The notes beneath the pieces were generated by a model. The model searched no databases. It saw nothing but the letters and a program-made list of their open reading frames with translations, and was not told the DNA's origin. Shown piece by piece: positions 1 through 6,358 of a stretch of 6,358 nucleotides of DNA. Made by a program: the position numbers and the translations under genes. Each line of letters opens with the position of its first letter. The first letter of the stretch is position 1. Origin of the DNA: JBEDKD01 sp041172365 (GTDB lineage: Bacteria; Cyanobacteriota; Cyanobacteriia; Cyanobacteriales; Microcoleaceae). The stretch spans positions 1 to 6,358 of the forward strand of contig JBEDKD010000020.1 of NCBI GenBank assembly GCA_041172365.1, read 5' to 3'.

Positions 1-30
1 GGGGCGGGCACGGGGGCACAGCCCCTACAG
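1..30. repeat. GC-rich intergenic repeat with small hairpin, possibly cut by window edge
   Basis: This 30-base element begins GGGGCGGG and ends GCCCCTACAG. Inside it, GGGGC (13-17) and GCCCC (21-25) are perfect complements around a three-base loop. The same two end sequences bracket the downstream element at 6228-6288 in opposite orientation. Elements of this look are widespread between cyanobacterial genes. It has no T-run, so it is not a typical terminator. It may extend beyond position 1. Confidence 0.6.
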
Positions 31-80
31 TCGGATCATTCCCAGAATGTGGAACGCGACAAAATAAAATCGAGTAATCA

Positions 81-92
81 AAAGAAATAATC
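81..92 (+). promoter_or_regulatory. Weak ribosome-binding region that fixes the NRPS start
   Basis: Only an AAAGA stretch (81-85) lies at a suitable distance before the ATG at 93; there is no AGGAGG-like core. The start is set instead by the in-frame TAA at 75-77, which leaves no other start codon in the frame before 93. The surrounding A-rich leader (61-90) would be unstructured and could aid initiation. Confidence 0.4.
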
Positions 93-3000
93 ATGGAAAC
101 TGAATCCAAACAAGTGCAAACTGAACCCAGAAATCAAGCCACACAAAAGTTTATTTCCTTTCCCAAAGACGCGGTAGAACAGTCAATCCCCGAACGTTTT
201 TTACAACAGGTAAAGTCTCAACGCGATCGTGTAGCGATCAAAACAGATCAATATCAACTAACTTACCATCAACTGAATGAATTATCAAACCGAATTGCCA
301 GAGGAATTCTCGCCCAATCTCACCCCGAACCTGAGCCAATTGCCTTACTCTTAGACAGCGATGCGCCCTTAATTAGCGCCATGCTAGGAGTGTTAAAAAC
401 GGGTAAATTTTATGTTCCCCTCGATCCATCCCAACCCCAAACTAGAATCGGTTATATTGTCGCGGATTCTCAAAGTCGGTTAATTATTACTAACAATCAA
501 TATTTAACCTTAGCAAAACAGCTTATTTCTGATGGTGTATCGATCCTGAATTTAGACGAACTAGATAGTAATTTATCATCAGAAGAACTCAATCTATCTC
601 TATCTCCCGATAGCCTTGCATACATTATCTATACCTCCGGTTCCACAGGAAAACCCAAAGGTGTGATGCAGGCTCATAACTATGTTCTGCATTTAACTAA
701 AAGCTACACTAATAGTGGTGAAATTACAGCAGAAGACAGGTTGGCGTTGTTATATTCTCCCAGTTTTGCGGGTGCGGTGAGAGATATCTATTGCGCCCTT
801 CTCAATGGAGCAAGTTTGCATTTTTTTGATGTACAACAACTCGGACTAAATCATTTAGCAGCTTGGCTAAAAGAAGCAGAAATTACAGTATTTTTTGCGG
901 TCGCGACGATGTTTCGTCACTTCGCGATGACATTAACAGGAGATGAACAATTCCCCAATTTACGCTTAATTTTCTTAGGTAGCGAGACAGTTTATCAACG
1001 GGATGTTCAACTGTATCAGAAATATTTTAGCGATCGCTGTCAACTGATCGTTAGTTTAGGCGGTACAGAAGTTAGCCCCATTCGTCAATTCAAAGTCGAT
1101 CGCGATACCCAGATTACCACAAGTAACGTACCCGCGGGATATGCCGTAGAAGACCATGAAATTTTACTTCTTGATGAAGAAGGGCGTGAAGTTGGTGCAG
1201 GAGAAGTTGGGGAAATTGTGGTTAGAAGTCCTTATCTAGCTATCGGTTATTGGCAACAACCGGAATTAACGGCCGCGGTTTTCAGTGTTGACAGCCAAAA
1301 CCGCCAAAAAAGACTCTATAAAACAGGCGATTTAGGTTGCTTATTACCCGATGGTTGTCTCCTGCATTTAGGGAGAAAAGATTTTCAAGTCAAAATTAGA
1401 GGATATCGGGTTGAACTAAGTGAAATTGAAATGGCTTTATGCCGTTTACCCGGAATCAAAGAAGCCGTTGTCACCACTCAAGTAGACCCTCTAGGTGAAC
1501 CCATTTTAGTGGCTTACATTGTTCCTGCCGAGTCAAATTTAACCCTCGATACCCAACAGTTACGAGATGTACTCAAGGAACAATTACCCGCGTATATGTT
1601 ACCGACAGCTTTTGTGAGTTTGTCAGAGTTACCATTAACCGCGACAGGTAAAATCGATCGTCGTTCCTTACCCGCCCCAACAGAAGTTAATTCTCAAGTA
1701 TTCAAGGATTATCAGGCTCCACATACCGATACAGAGAAAAAACTGGCAGAACTTTATGGAGAAGTTTTAAAGCTTAACCAGATTGGCATTAACGATAACT
1801 TTTTTGAGTTAGGGGGACATTCCCTATTAGCCCTACAAGTCATTGTCAGAATTAACAAAATTTTTGGCATCAATCTCTATGTCAAAGACTTCTTTACCTT
1901 AGCCACAGTAGAAAAACTGGCTAAATATATCGAAAGTCAAGAATCCCAGAGTTTCAGTGTGGTAGAAACGATTACCAAAATCGCCAGAACCGAGAATTTA
2001 CCCTTATCCTTCGATCAACAACGACTCTGGTTTATTGACCAACTTGAAGGCGCAAATTCAATCTATAACATTACTCGCGCCTTTCACTTACAGGGAGAAT
2101 TAAACCTCAAAGTATTAGAGCAAGCCATTCAAACAATTATTAACCGCCAAGAAAGCTTACGCACTAGCTTCAAGACAGTGCATGGTGTTCCCGTAGAACA
2201 CATTTTAGATGAGATATCTTTCTCCTTGCCAGTGATTGATTTACAATCATTTCCCAAAGCAACGCGCCTAGCAGAAGCCGAAAAACAACTGGCCCAAGAA
2301 TGGCGAAAAACCTTTGATTTAACACAGTCCCCGCTATTTCGAGCCCTTGTGTTAAAAATAGAGCCAGATAGCCACCTATTCCTGTTTTCTCTGCATCACA
2401 TTATCGGGGATGATTGGTCAGTTCAAGTCTTTTTACGGGAAATCTCAACCCTATATGATGCCCATTTAAACAAGATTCCCGCGAATTTACCTTGTTTATC
2501 AATTCAATATGCCGATTATGCTTATTGGCAGCGTCAATATTTACAGGGAGAGGTATTAACCAACCTCCTAGATTATTGGCGGCAACAACTCGCGGATGCA
2601 CCGGACATTTTAGAATTACCCTGCACTCGCCCACGCACAATTAACCAGTCTTTTGTTAGCCAAAAAATTCCCTTTCGCCTGGGTGAAGATTTAACTCAAA
2701 AGTTAAAACAATTAAGTCTGCGGACAGGAACAACTTTATTTGTGACGATCCTGACGGCTTTTTATACGTTACTTTATCGCTATACCGATCGACAAGATTT
2801 GGTGATCGGCACTGGGTTAAGCAATCGGAATTTTTTAGAAACAGAATCATTGATTGGCTTTTTTGTCAATCTTTTGCCTTTGCGCTGTCAACTGACACCC
2901 GAACAAACATTTCAGGAACTTTTACTCAAAGTTCATCAAACCGCGTTAGAGGGTTATGCTCATGGGCAATTACCCTTTGATTTGCTAGTGGAAAATCTGC

Positions 3001-6000
3001 ACCGAGAACGTCATCCGGGTTACACTCCCGTGTTTCAAATTCTCTTTCTCTGGCAAAATGTGACCCAAGAAGTGTTAGATTTACCCGGTTTAAAAACCGA
3101 ACCTTGGGAATTAGATAAACCCACCGCCGGAGCCACTTTTGATTTGACATTCTCGGTGCAAGAAACCAACGCCGAATTACAAGGATACTGGGAATACAAT
3201 ACAAACATTTTGGATGCAGATATCGTTGAAGGATTAACAGGACATTTTCAAACCCTGCTCAACGCGATCGTCGCTAATTCTCAACAATCTATTTGCCAAT
3301 ATCCTTTACTCACCGCCACCCAAAAACATCAACTACTCGAAGAATGGAATCAGACTGATAGAATTTTCGACAATAAATTATGCGTGCATCAGTGGTTTGA
3401 AATCCAAGTAGAAGAAAGTCCTGATGCGGTGGCGGTTGTCTATGGAGAACAAACACTGACTTATCGCGAGTTAAATCAAAAAGCCAATCAACTTGCCCAC
3501 CATCTGCAAAGTTTAGGGGTACAACCAGATCAATTAGTTGGAATTTGTGTCGAACGTTCCCTAGAAATGCTGATTGGGGTATTGGGTATTCTGAAAGCGG
3601 GTGCGGCTTACGTTCCCTTAGATGCACAAAATCCCTGGGAACGTTTGGAATATATTATTAATGATGCTAAACTGTCAGTATTACTGACGACACAAGCCTT
3701 AGTTAGCACCATTCCCTCTGCCGATTCAATCATTGTTTATTTAGACAAAGAAGAGACGTTTAGCAACTATAGTTCTCAGAACCCTATTAGTGATGTGAAA
3801 CCGGATTCTCTCGTTTATGTAATTTATACTTCCGGTTCAACAGGTAAACCCAAAGGAGTTTTGGTTGAACATCGAAATGTAGTGCGTCTTTTCCACGCTA
3901 CCCAAGAGTGGTATAAATTTAATTCTTCAGATGTGTGGACGCTGTTTCACTCCTATGCTTTTGATTTTTCTGTATGGGAAATGTGGGGGGCGCTACTGTA
4001 TGGAGGACGTTTAGTTATAGTGCCCTATTTAATCAGTCGTTCTCCTGAAGATTTTTATCATCTTTTGGCTCATGAGAAAGTAACAGTTCTGAACCAAACT
4101 CCATCAGCTTTTCGTCAATTAATTTCCATCGAAGAGTTGTTAAAATCTCCACCAGAATTAAGTCTGCGTTTAGTTATCTTCGGTGGGGAAGCGTTAGATT
4201 TACAAAGTCTCCGCCCTTGGTTTAAGCGACATGGCGATGCCAAACCACAATTGGTAAATATGTATGGTATTACTGAAACTACCGTTCATGTCACCTATCG
4301 CCCGTTAACTGAAGCAGACTTGAATAGCAAAGGAAGTGTTATCGGTCGAGCAATTCCTGACTTACAACTGTATATTTTAGACTCCTACTTGCAACCCGTT
4401 CCTATTGGGATTCCCGGAGAAATTTACGTTGGCGGTGCTGGAGTGACGCGGGGTTACTTAAACCGCGAACAATTGAGTGCAGAGCGATTTATTGCCGATC
4501 CATTTAATCCAAATACCGAGGCTCGTCTCTATAAAACTGGCGATTTAGCGCGGTATTTGCCCAATCGAGAAATTGAATATTTGGGACGAATTGACCATCA
4601 AGTAAAAATCCGAGGTTTCCGCATTGAATTAGGAGAAATTGAAGCCGCTTTAGGTCAGCATTCCAGCGTGGGAGAAAATCTGGTAATTCAAAAGTCAGAT
4701 GGCGACGGGAATAAGCAATTAGTTGCTTATATTGTTCCCAAATTAAACACAGCTTTCCCAGTGGTGCAGATGTTAAAATTGCAACGGCAGGGTATTCTTC
4801 AGCCAGAATCCTGCTATGAATTAGCCAATGGGATGACAATTGTTCATCAAAACAAAAGTGAAACTGACTTTGTTTATCAAGAAATTTTTCAAGAGCGATG
4901 CTATCTAAAACATGGCATTACTCTAAATGATGGCGATTCTGTAATTGATGTGGGAGCTAATATTGGCTTATTTACTTTATTTGTGGCTCATCAATGTAAA
5001 AATGCCAAGATTTATGCTTTTGAACCTCTGCCACCTCTGTATGAAAAGTTGCGTTTGAATGTTGAGCTTTATGGGGTTAATGCTCAGGTTTTTCAACTGG
5101 GAATTTCTCAAGAATCGAGACAAGCCACGTTTACTTATTATCCTCATAATACCGTTGTGTCTGGACAGTACGCCGATGCTGAACAAGAGCGAGAAACTGT
5201 CAAAACTTTCTTGTTAAATCAGGAACAAGAATTTGTCACAGGGGAGAATATTGACCAATGGTTAGAAGAGCGATTAAAGGGAGAACAATTTACCTGTGAG
5301 TTGACAAGTCTCTCGGAGATGATTCGGAAGTTGCAGATTGAGCGGATTGACTTACTAAAAGTTGATGCTGAGAAAAGCGAAGGAGATGTTTTAGCGGGAA
5401 TTGCAGCAGAAGATTGGAAAAAAATCAAGCAGTTGGTGATCGAAGTTCACGATATTGAAGGACGATTGCAGTCAATTCAAGAAATGCTGATCGAGCGGGG
5501 TTATACATTGGTTATTGAACAAGATAAACTGTTAGAAAATACCAATTTGTATAGCGTGTATGCTCGGTTAGTCACCGATGAAAACCAAGCTTTAAGTCGA
5601 GAGCATCAAGCTGATGTGGAGTTAAATTGGCAGTGGAGCAGTCAAAATAAACTATTAACAGACTTGCGGCAATTCCTACAAGCTCAATTGCCAGAGTATA
5701 TGATTCCTTCTGCATTTGTGCTGTTGGATGCTTTCCCGCTTACGGTTAATGGCAAAATTGATACTCGCAGTCTTCCTGAACTCAATGCCAACGGTGCTAT
5801 CCGTAAAACGTCAGAAAATCCTCAAACTGAAATCGAACAAAAAATTGCAGCCGTTTGGCAGGAAGTTCTCAAATTAAATGCTGTGGGGCGCGATGATAAT
5901 TTCTTTGAAGTTGGCGGACATTCTTTGCTTTTGATCCAAGTGAATCAAAAGTTAAACGCGGCTTTAAATGCGAAATTGTCGATGTTAGAAATGTTCCAAT

Positions 6001-6140
6001 ATCCGACGATTCGGGCTTTAGGGGAACGTCTGAGCGAAACTAAACTGGAATCTGCTCCAACAACCGATAATAAAGGTCGTCGTCCTGAGCGTCAAAATTT
6101 GCTGCAACAACAACGAAAAGCTCGACAACAAAAACGCTAA
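93..6140 (+). CDS. Two-module NRPS: A-PCP-C-A(FkbM methyltransferase)-PCP, putative initiation synthetase
   Basis: This 2015-residue cytosolic multienzyme builds the first bond of a peptide-like product on two phosphopantetheine arms. In order I see A1 (about 32-527), PCP1 (547-614, carrier Ser577), an LCL-like C domain (636-1069), A2 (1098-1895) interrupted at about 1551-1826 by an FkbM-family methyltransferase, PCP2 (1912-1981, carrier Ser1944) and a basic 33-residue tail. The ATG at 93 is well supported: an in-frame TAA lies at 75-77, with no other start codon between. The ribosome site is weak (AAAGA at 81-85), which is common in cyanobacteria. The frame is open throughout and all core motifs are present, so it is not a pseudogene. 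It lacks an N-terminal C domain, a KR, an epimerase and a thioesterase, so it should start a line that continues elsewhere. A1 lacks the amino-group-binding Asp; A2 carries the threonine code. The final compound cannot be named, so no gene symbol is given. Confidence 0.97.
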   Translation: METESKQVQTEPRNQATQKFISFPKDAVEQSIPERFLQQVKSQRDRVAIKTDQYQLTYHQLNELSNRIARGILAQSHPEPEPIALLLDSDAPLISAMLGVLKTGKFYVPLDPSQPQTRIGYIVADSQSRLIITNNQYLTLAKQLISDGVSILNLDELDSNLSSEELNLSLSPDSLAYIIYTSGSTGKPKGVMQAHNYVLHLTKSYTNSGEITAEDRLALLYSPSFAGAVRDIYCALLNGASLHFFDVQQLGLNHLAAWLKEAEITVFFAVATMFRHFAMTLTGDEQFPNLRLIFLGSETVYQRDVQLYQKYFSDRCQLIVSLGGTEVSPIRQFKVDRDTQITTSNVPAGYAVEDHEILLLDEEGREVGAGEVGEIVVRSPYLAIGYWQQPELTAAVFSVDSQNRQKRLYKTGDLGCLLPDGCLLHLGRKDFQVKIRGYRVELSEIEMALCRLPGIKEAVVTTQVDPLGEPILVAYIVPAESNLTLDTQQLRDVLKEQLPAYMLPTAFVSLSELPLTATGKIDRRSLPAPTEVNSQVFKDYQAPHTDTEKKLAELYGEVLKLNQIGINDNFFELGGHSLLALQVIVRINKIFGINLYVKDFFTLATVEKLAKYIESQESQSFSVVETITKIARTENLPLSFDQQRLWFIDQLEGANSIYNITRAFHLQGELNLKVLEQAIQTIINRQESLRTSFKTVHGVPVEHILDEISFSLPVIDLQSFPKATRLAEAEKQLAQEWRKTFDLTQSPLFRALVLKIEPDSHLFLFSLHHIIGDDWSVQVFLREISTLYDAHLNKIPANLPCLSIQYADYAYWQRQYLQGEVLTNLLDYWRQQLADAPDILELPCTRPRTINQSFVSQKIPFRLGEDLTQKLKQLSLRTGTTLFVTILTAFYTLLYRYTDRQDLVIGTGLSNRNFLETESLIGFFVNLLPLRCQLTPEQTFQELLLKVHQTALEGYAHGQLPFDLLVENLHRERHPGYTPVFQILFLWQNVTQEVLDLPGLKTEPWELDKPTAGATFDLTFSVQETNAELQGYWEYNTNILDADIVEGLTGHFQTLLNAIVANSQQSICQYPLLTATQKHQLLEEWNQTDRIFDNKLCVHQWFEIQVEESPDAVAVVYGEQTLTYRELNQKANQLAHHLQSLGVQPDQLVGICVERSLEMLIGVLGILKAGAAYVPLDAQNPWERLEYIINDAKLSVLLTTQALVSTIPSADSIIVYLDKEETFSNYSSQNPISDVKPDSLVYVIYTSGSTGKPKGVLVEHRNVVRLFHATQEWYKFNSSDVWTLFHSYAFDFSVWEMWGALLYGGRLVIVPYLISRSPEDFYHLLAHEKVTVLNQTPSAFRQLISIEELLKSPPELSLRLVIFGGEALDLQSLRPWFKRHGDAKPQLVNMYGITETTVHVTYRPLTEADLNSKGSVIGRAIPDLQLYILDSYLQPVPIGIPGEIYVGGAGVTRGYLNREQLSAERFIADPFNPNTEARLYKTGDLARYLPNREIEYLGRIDHQVKIRGFRIELGEIEAALGQHSSVGENLVIQKSDGDGNKQLVAYIVPKLNTAFPVVQMLKLQRQGILQPESCYELANGMTIVHQNKSETDFVYQEIFQERCYLKHGITLNDGDSVIDVGANIGLFTLFVAHQCKNAKIYAFEPLPPLYEKLRLNVELYGVNAQVFQLGISQESRQATFTYYPHNTVVSGQYADAEQERETVKTFLLNQEQEFVTGENIDQWLEERLKGEQFTCELTSLSEMIRKLQIERIDLLKVDAEKSEGDVLAGIAAEDWKKIKQLVIEVHDIEGRLQSIQEMLIERGYTLVIEQDKLLENTNLYSVYARLVTDENQALSREHQADVELNWQWSSQNKLLTDLRQFLQAQLPEYMIPSAFVLLDAFPLTVNGKIDTRSLPELNANGAIRKTSENPQTEIEQKIAAVWQEVLKLNAVGRDDNFFEVGGHSLLLIQVNQKLNAALNAKLSMLEMFQYPTIRALGERLSETKLESAPTTDNKGRRPERQNLLQQQRKARQQKR
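186..1673 (+). other. Adenylation domain A1, atypical: probably a non-alpha-amino acid starter
   Basis: This domain uses ATP to make an acyl-adenylate and loads it on PCP1. Core motifs seen: A1 LTYHQL (56-61), A2 LKTGKFYVPLD (101-111), A3 YTSGSTGKPKG (180-190), A7 RLYKTGDLG (407-415), A8 starting GRKDFQVKIRGYR (427-446) and A10 GKIDRRSLP with the catalytic Lys520. These indicate an active enzyme. The A4 region reads SPSFAGAVRDIY, so Ala226 stands where the family has the Asp (235 in PheA) that binds the substrate's alpha-amino group. The A5 motif is LGGTE rather than YGPTE. My manual alignment gives the pocket code A-G-R-F-I-L-S-P-I-K, which matches no amino-acid code I know. Known domains without this Asp use keto, hydroxy, aryl or beta-amino acids. 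No KR follows, so in-cis reduction of a keto acid is not expected. The exact substrate is unknown. Confidence 0.9.
1030..1037. repeat. HIP1 octamer GCGATCGC
   Basis: This is an exact copy of the palindrome highly over-represented in many cyanobacterial genomes. Near-copies with the CGATCG core occur at about 224, 1098 and 3265. It lies within the coding sequence and is useful mainly as a sign of the source lineage. Confidence 0.7.
1731..1934 (+). other. Peptidyl carrier domain PCP1 (thiolation)
   Basis: This carrier domain holds the A1-activated starter as a thioester on 4'-phosphopantetheine. The signature DNFFELGGHSLL is intact, with Ser577 as the attachment residue (codon 1821-1823), and the domain has the usual length of about 70 residues. 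A phosphopantetheinyl transferase must act on it in trans; none is encoded here. It passes its acyl group as donor to the C domain directly downstream. Confidence 0.95.
1998..3299 (+). other. Condensation domain, LCL-like, variant HHxxxDD motif
   Basis: This domain forms the amide between the PCP1-bound starter and the amino group of the unit on PCP2. C1 reads LSFDQQRLWFIDQL from residue 638, close to the LCL type. C2 is RQESLRTSF. C3 is HHIIGDDW, with catalytic His769 (second His of the motif) and structural Asp773. C5 is IGFFVNLLPLR (921-931) and C6 starts HRERHPGYTPVFQ (970). The family C3 consensus ends in Asp-Gly; here the Gly position is Asp774. Everything else is intact, so the domain is probably active. 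It lacks the features I would expect of heterocyclization (DxxxxD) or epimerization domains. It sits between PCP1 and A2, so it works with a donor that probably has no free alpha-amino group. Confidence 0.93.
3384..5777 (+). other. Adenylation domain A2, predicted L-threonine specific, interrupted between A8 and A9
   Basis: This domain activates the second building block and loads it on PCP2. Motifs seen: LTYREL (1122-1127), YTSGSTGKPKG (1245-1255), FDFSVWE in A4 (1290-1296), NMYGITE in A5 (1389-1395), KTGDLARYLP in A7, GRIDHQVKIRGFR in A8 (from 1498) and NGKIDTRSLP in A10. The ten pocket residues from manual alignment to PheA are Asp1291, Phe1292, Trp1295, Asn1334, Ile1362, Gly1364, Met1390, Val1398, His1399 and Lys1888. 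They spell DFWNIGMVHK, the textbook code for threonine. The domain is about 800 residues instead of about 520 because a methyltransferase is inserted after VAYIVPK (ends at 1550). A9 and A10 resume after about residue 1860. Threonine is strongly supported by the exact code; feeding or ATP-exchange data would be needed for proof. Confidence 0.93.
4743..5570 (+). other. FkbM-family SAM methyltransferase inserted in A2
   Basis: About 276 residues (1551-1826) interrupt A2 between motifs A8 and A9. The SAM-binding motif I is VIDVGANIGLF (1617-1627). An acidic motif FEPLPP follows with Glu1644. The FkbM hallmark LLKVDAEKSE is at 1754-1763 (family form LLKIDVEGAE), then IEVHDIEGRL (1783-1792). This is not the usual N-methyltransferase insert of NRPSs, whose motif I is typically of the EIGCGTG type. 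FkbM itself O-methylates the C31 hydroxyl of FK506, and FkbM-type domains are known inside PKS and NRPS proteins. With a threonine-coded A domain, methylation of the side-chain hydroxyl to O-methylthreonine is the leading inference. N-methylation remains possible. Confidence 0.9.
5826..6035 (+). other. Peptidyl carrier domain PCP2 (thiolation), terminal
   Basis: The motif DDNFFEVGGHSLL is intact, with Ser1944 (codon 5922-5924) as the phosphopantetheine site. It holds the A2-activated residue, is the likely site where the inserted methyltransferase acts, and ends with the condensed acyl-aminoacyl intermediate. No thioesterase, reductase or C domain follows within the protein, so the product must be passed to another protein or released in trans. 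Confidence 0.95.
6039..6137 (+). other. Basic Gln/Arg-rich C-terminal tail, candidate docking segment
   Basis: The last 33 residues (1983-2015) form a low-complexity, strongly basic tail after PCP2. It contains ten Lys/Arg, only three acidic residues, and a final Gln/Arg/Lys-rich stretch LLQQQRKARQQKR. Cyanobacterial NRPS proteins that end in a carrier domain often have basic tails of this kind. A role in docking to the next synthetase is an inference from position only. Confidence 0.45.
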
Positions 6141-6227
6141 AGTTCGTCAGAGTGCCCGCCCGCCAGGGAATTATAGCACCCGCCAAGACGGTTAGGACAA
6201 AAAACGCCCTATCCCACCCTATGAGCT
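6141..6227. other. Non-coding gap after the NRPS, no terminator seen
   Basis: The 87 bases between the stop codon and the repeat contain no convincing gene. There is no stem followed by a T-run on the + strand. GTGCCCGCCC at 6152-6161 is the reverse complement of bases 2-11, so the repeat-like sequence may begin here. The A6 run at 6199-6204 is a T-run on the other strand, but I see no clear stem before it in that direction. Confidence 0.5.
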
Positions 6228-6288
6228 CTGTAGGGGCGGGTTCACCGATATCTGTGGCACCAAACAGACAGGCCAGAAAACCCGCCCC
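6228..6288. repeat. Interspersed intergenic repeat with 10-base inverted ends
   Basis: This 61-base element opens with CTGTAGGGGCGGGTT and closes with AACCCGCCCC. The arms GGGGCGGGTT (6233-6242) and AACCCGCCCC (6279-6288) are exact inverted repeats 36 bases apart. A smaller inner pair, TCTGT (6251-6255) and ACAGA (6264-6268), could extend a folded structure. Its end sequences match the element at the left edge in inverted orientation. It resembles short non-autonomous repeats of cyanobacterial genomes. The frames open across it on both strands look like by-products of the repeat, not genes. Confidence 0.65.
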
Positions 6289-6290
6289 AT

Positions 6291-6337
6291 CCCCACCCAC
6301 CAATTCCCAATTAATTGTATGTAATTCGTGGTTGGGG
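6291..6337. repeat. Imperfect inverted repeat, possible hairpin
   Basis: The arms 6291-6305 and 6323-6337 pair at 13 of 15 positions, with mismatches at 6296/6332 and 6301/6327, around a 17-base AT-rich loop. No T-run follows the right arm, so an intrinsic terminator for the NRPS is unlikely. It directly abuts the preceding repeat and could be part of a larger composite element. Confidence 0.4.
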
Positions 6338-6358
6338 CCTGTTGATGGACATTATTAG

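Noticed and set aside
13..25. GGGGC-ACA-GCCCC hairpin as a terminator for an upstream gene
   Set aside because: The stem is only five pairs and TACAG, not a T-run, follows it; it fits a repeat better.
65..70. TAAAAT as a possible -10 promoter box for the NRPS
   Set aside because: It matches TATAAT at five of six positions, but no -35-like hexamer sits about 17 bases upstream, and the leader is A-rich enough to give this by chance.
2401..5428. Several minus-strand open frames of 64-111 codons inside the NRPS
   Set aside because: All lie opposite well-supported NRPS domains and show no recognisable protein features.
4743..5570. Insert in A2 as a standard NRPS N-methyltransferase
   Set aside because: The motifs VIDVGANIG and LLKVDAEKSE match the FkbM family rather than the EIGCGTG-type N-MT, although the methylated atom is not proven.
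6040..6303. Minus-strand open frame over the NRPS tail and the repeat (87 residues)
   Set aside because: It overlaps the certain NRPS coding end and reads through the repeat. Such frames arise by chance wherever this repeat is present.
6152..6358. Open + frame running off the right edge (68 residues)
   Set aside because: It spans the repeat and the inverted repeat, has a Pro/Ala/Arg-rich composition typical of translated GC-rich repeats, and has no ribosome site or recognisable domain.

Overview
The window is almost entirely one gene: a 2015-residue non-ribosomal peptide synthetase (NRPS) on the + strand. It is preceded by about 90 bases and followed by about 220 bases of non-coding, repeat-rich DNA. 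A cyanobacterium is the likely source. The coding DNA is AT-leaning and has an exact GCGATCGC octamer (HIP1 type) plus several CGATCG near-copies. The flanks carry GGGGCGGG / GCCCCTACAG elements of a kind common between cyanobacterial genes, and the protein reads like cyanobacterial NRPSs. The genus cannot be told from this window.

Layout: 1-30 is a GC-rich element with a small perfect hairpin. 31-92 is an A-rich leader. 93-6140 is the NRPS. 6141-6227 has no recognisable gene. 6228-6288 is a second copy of the repeat type in opposite orientation, bounded by 10-base inverted arms. 6291-6337 is an imperfect inverted repeat that could form a hairpin. No tRNA, rRNA, CRISPR array, transposase or intact second gene is visible.

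The NRPS reads A1-PCP1-C-A2(with inserted methyltransferase)-PCP2. It has no condensation domain in front of A1 and no thioesterase or reductase at the end, so it looks like a two-module initiation protein. A1 has Ala where amino-acid-activating domains have the Asp that holds the alpha-amino group, so it probably loads an acid without a normal alpha-amino group. A2 has the ten-residue specificity code DFWNIGMVHK, the classic threonine code. A2 is split between core motifs A8 and A9 by an FkbM-type methyltransferase of about 276 residues. The C domain would join the two units, giving an acyl-threonine, probably methylated and plausibly on the side-chain oxygen, still tethered to PCP2. Transfer to a partner enzyme, or release, must be encoded outside this window.

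The domain calls are firm. The threonine call is strong. The A1 substrate and the methylation site are inferences.
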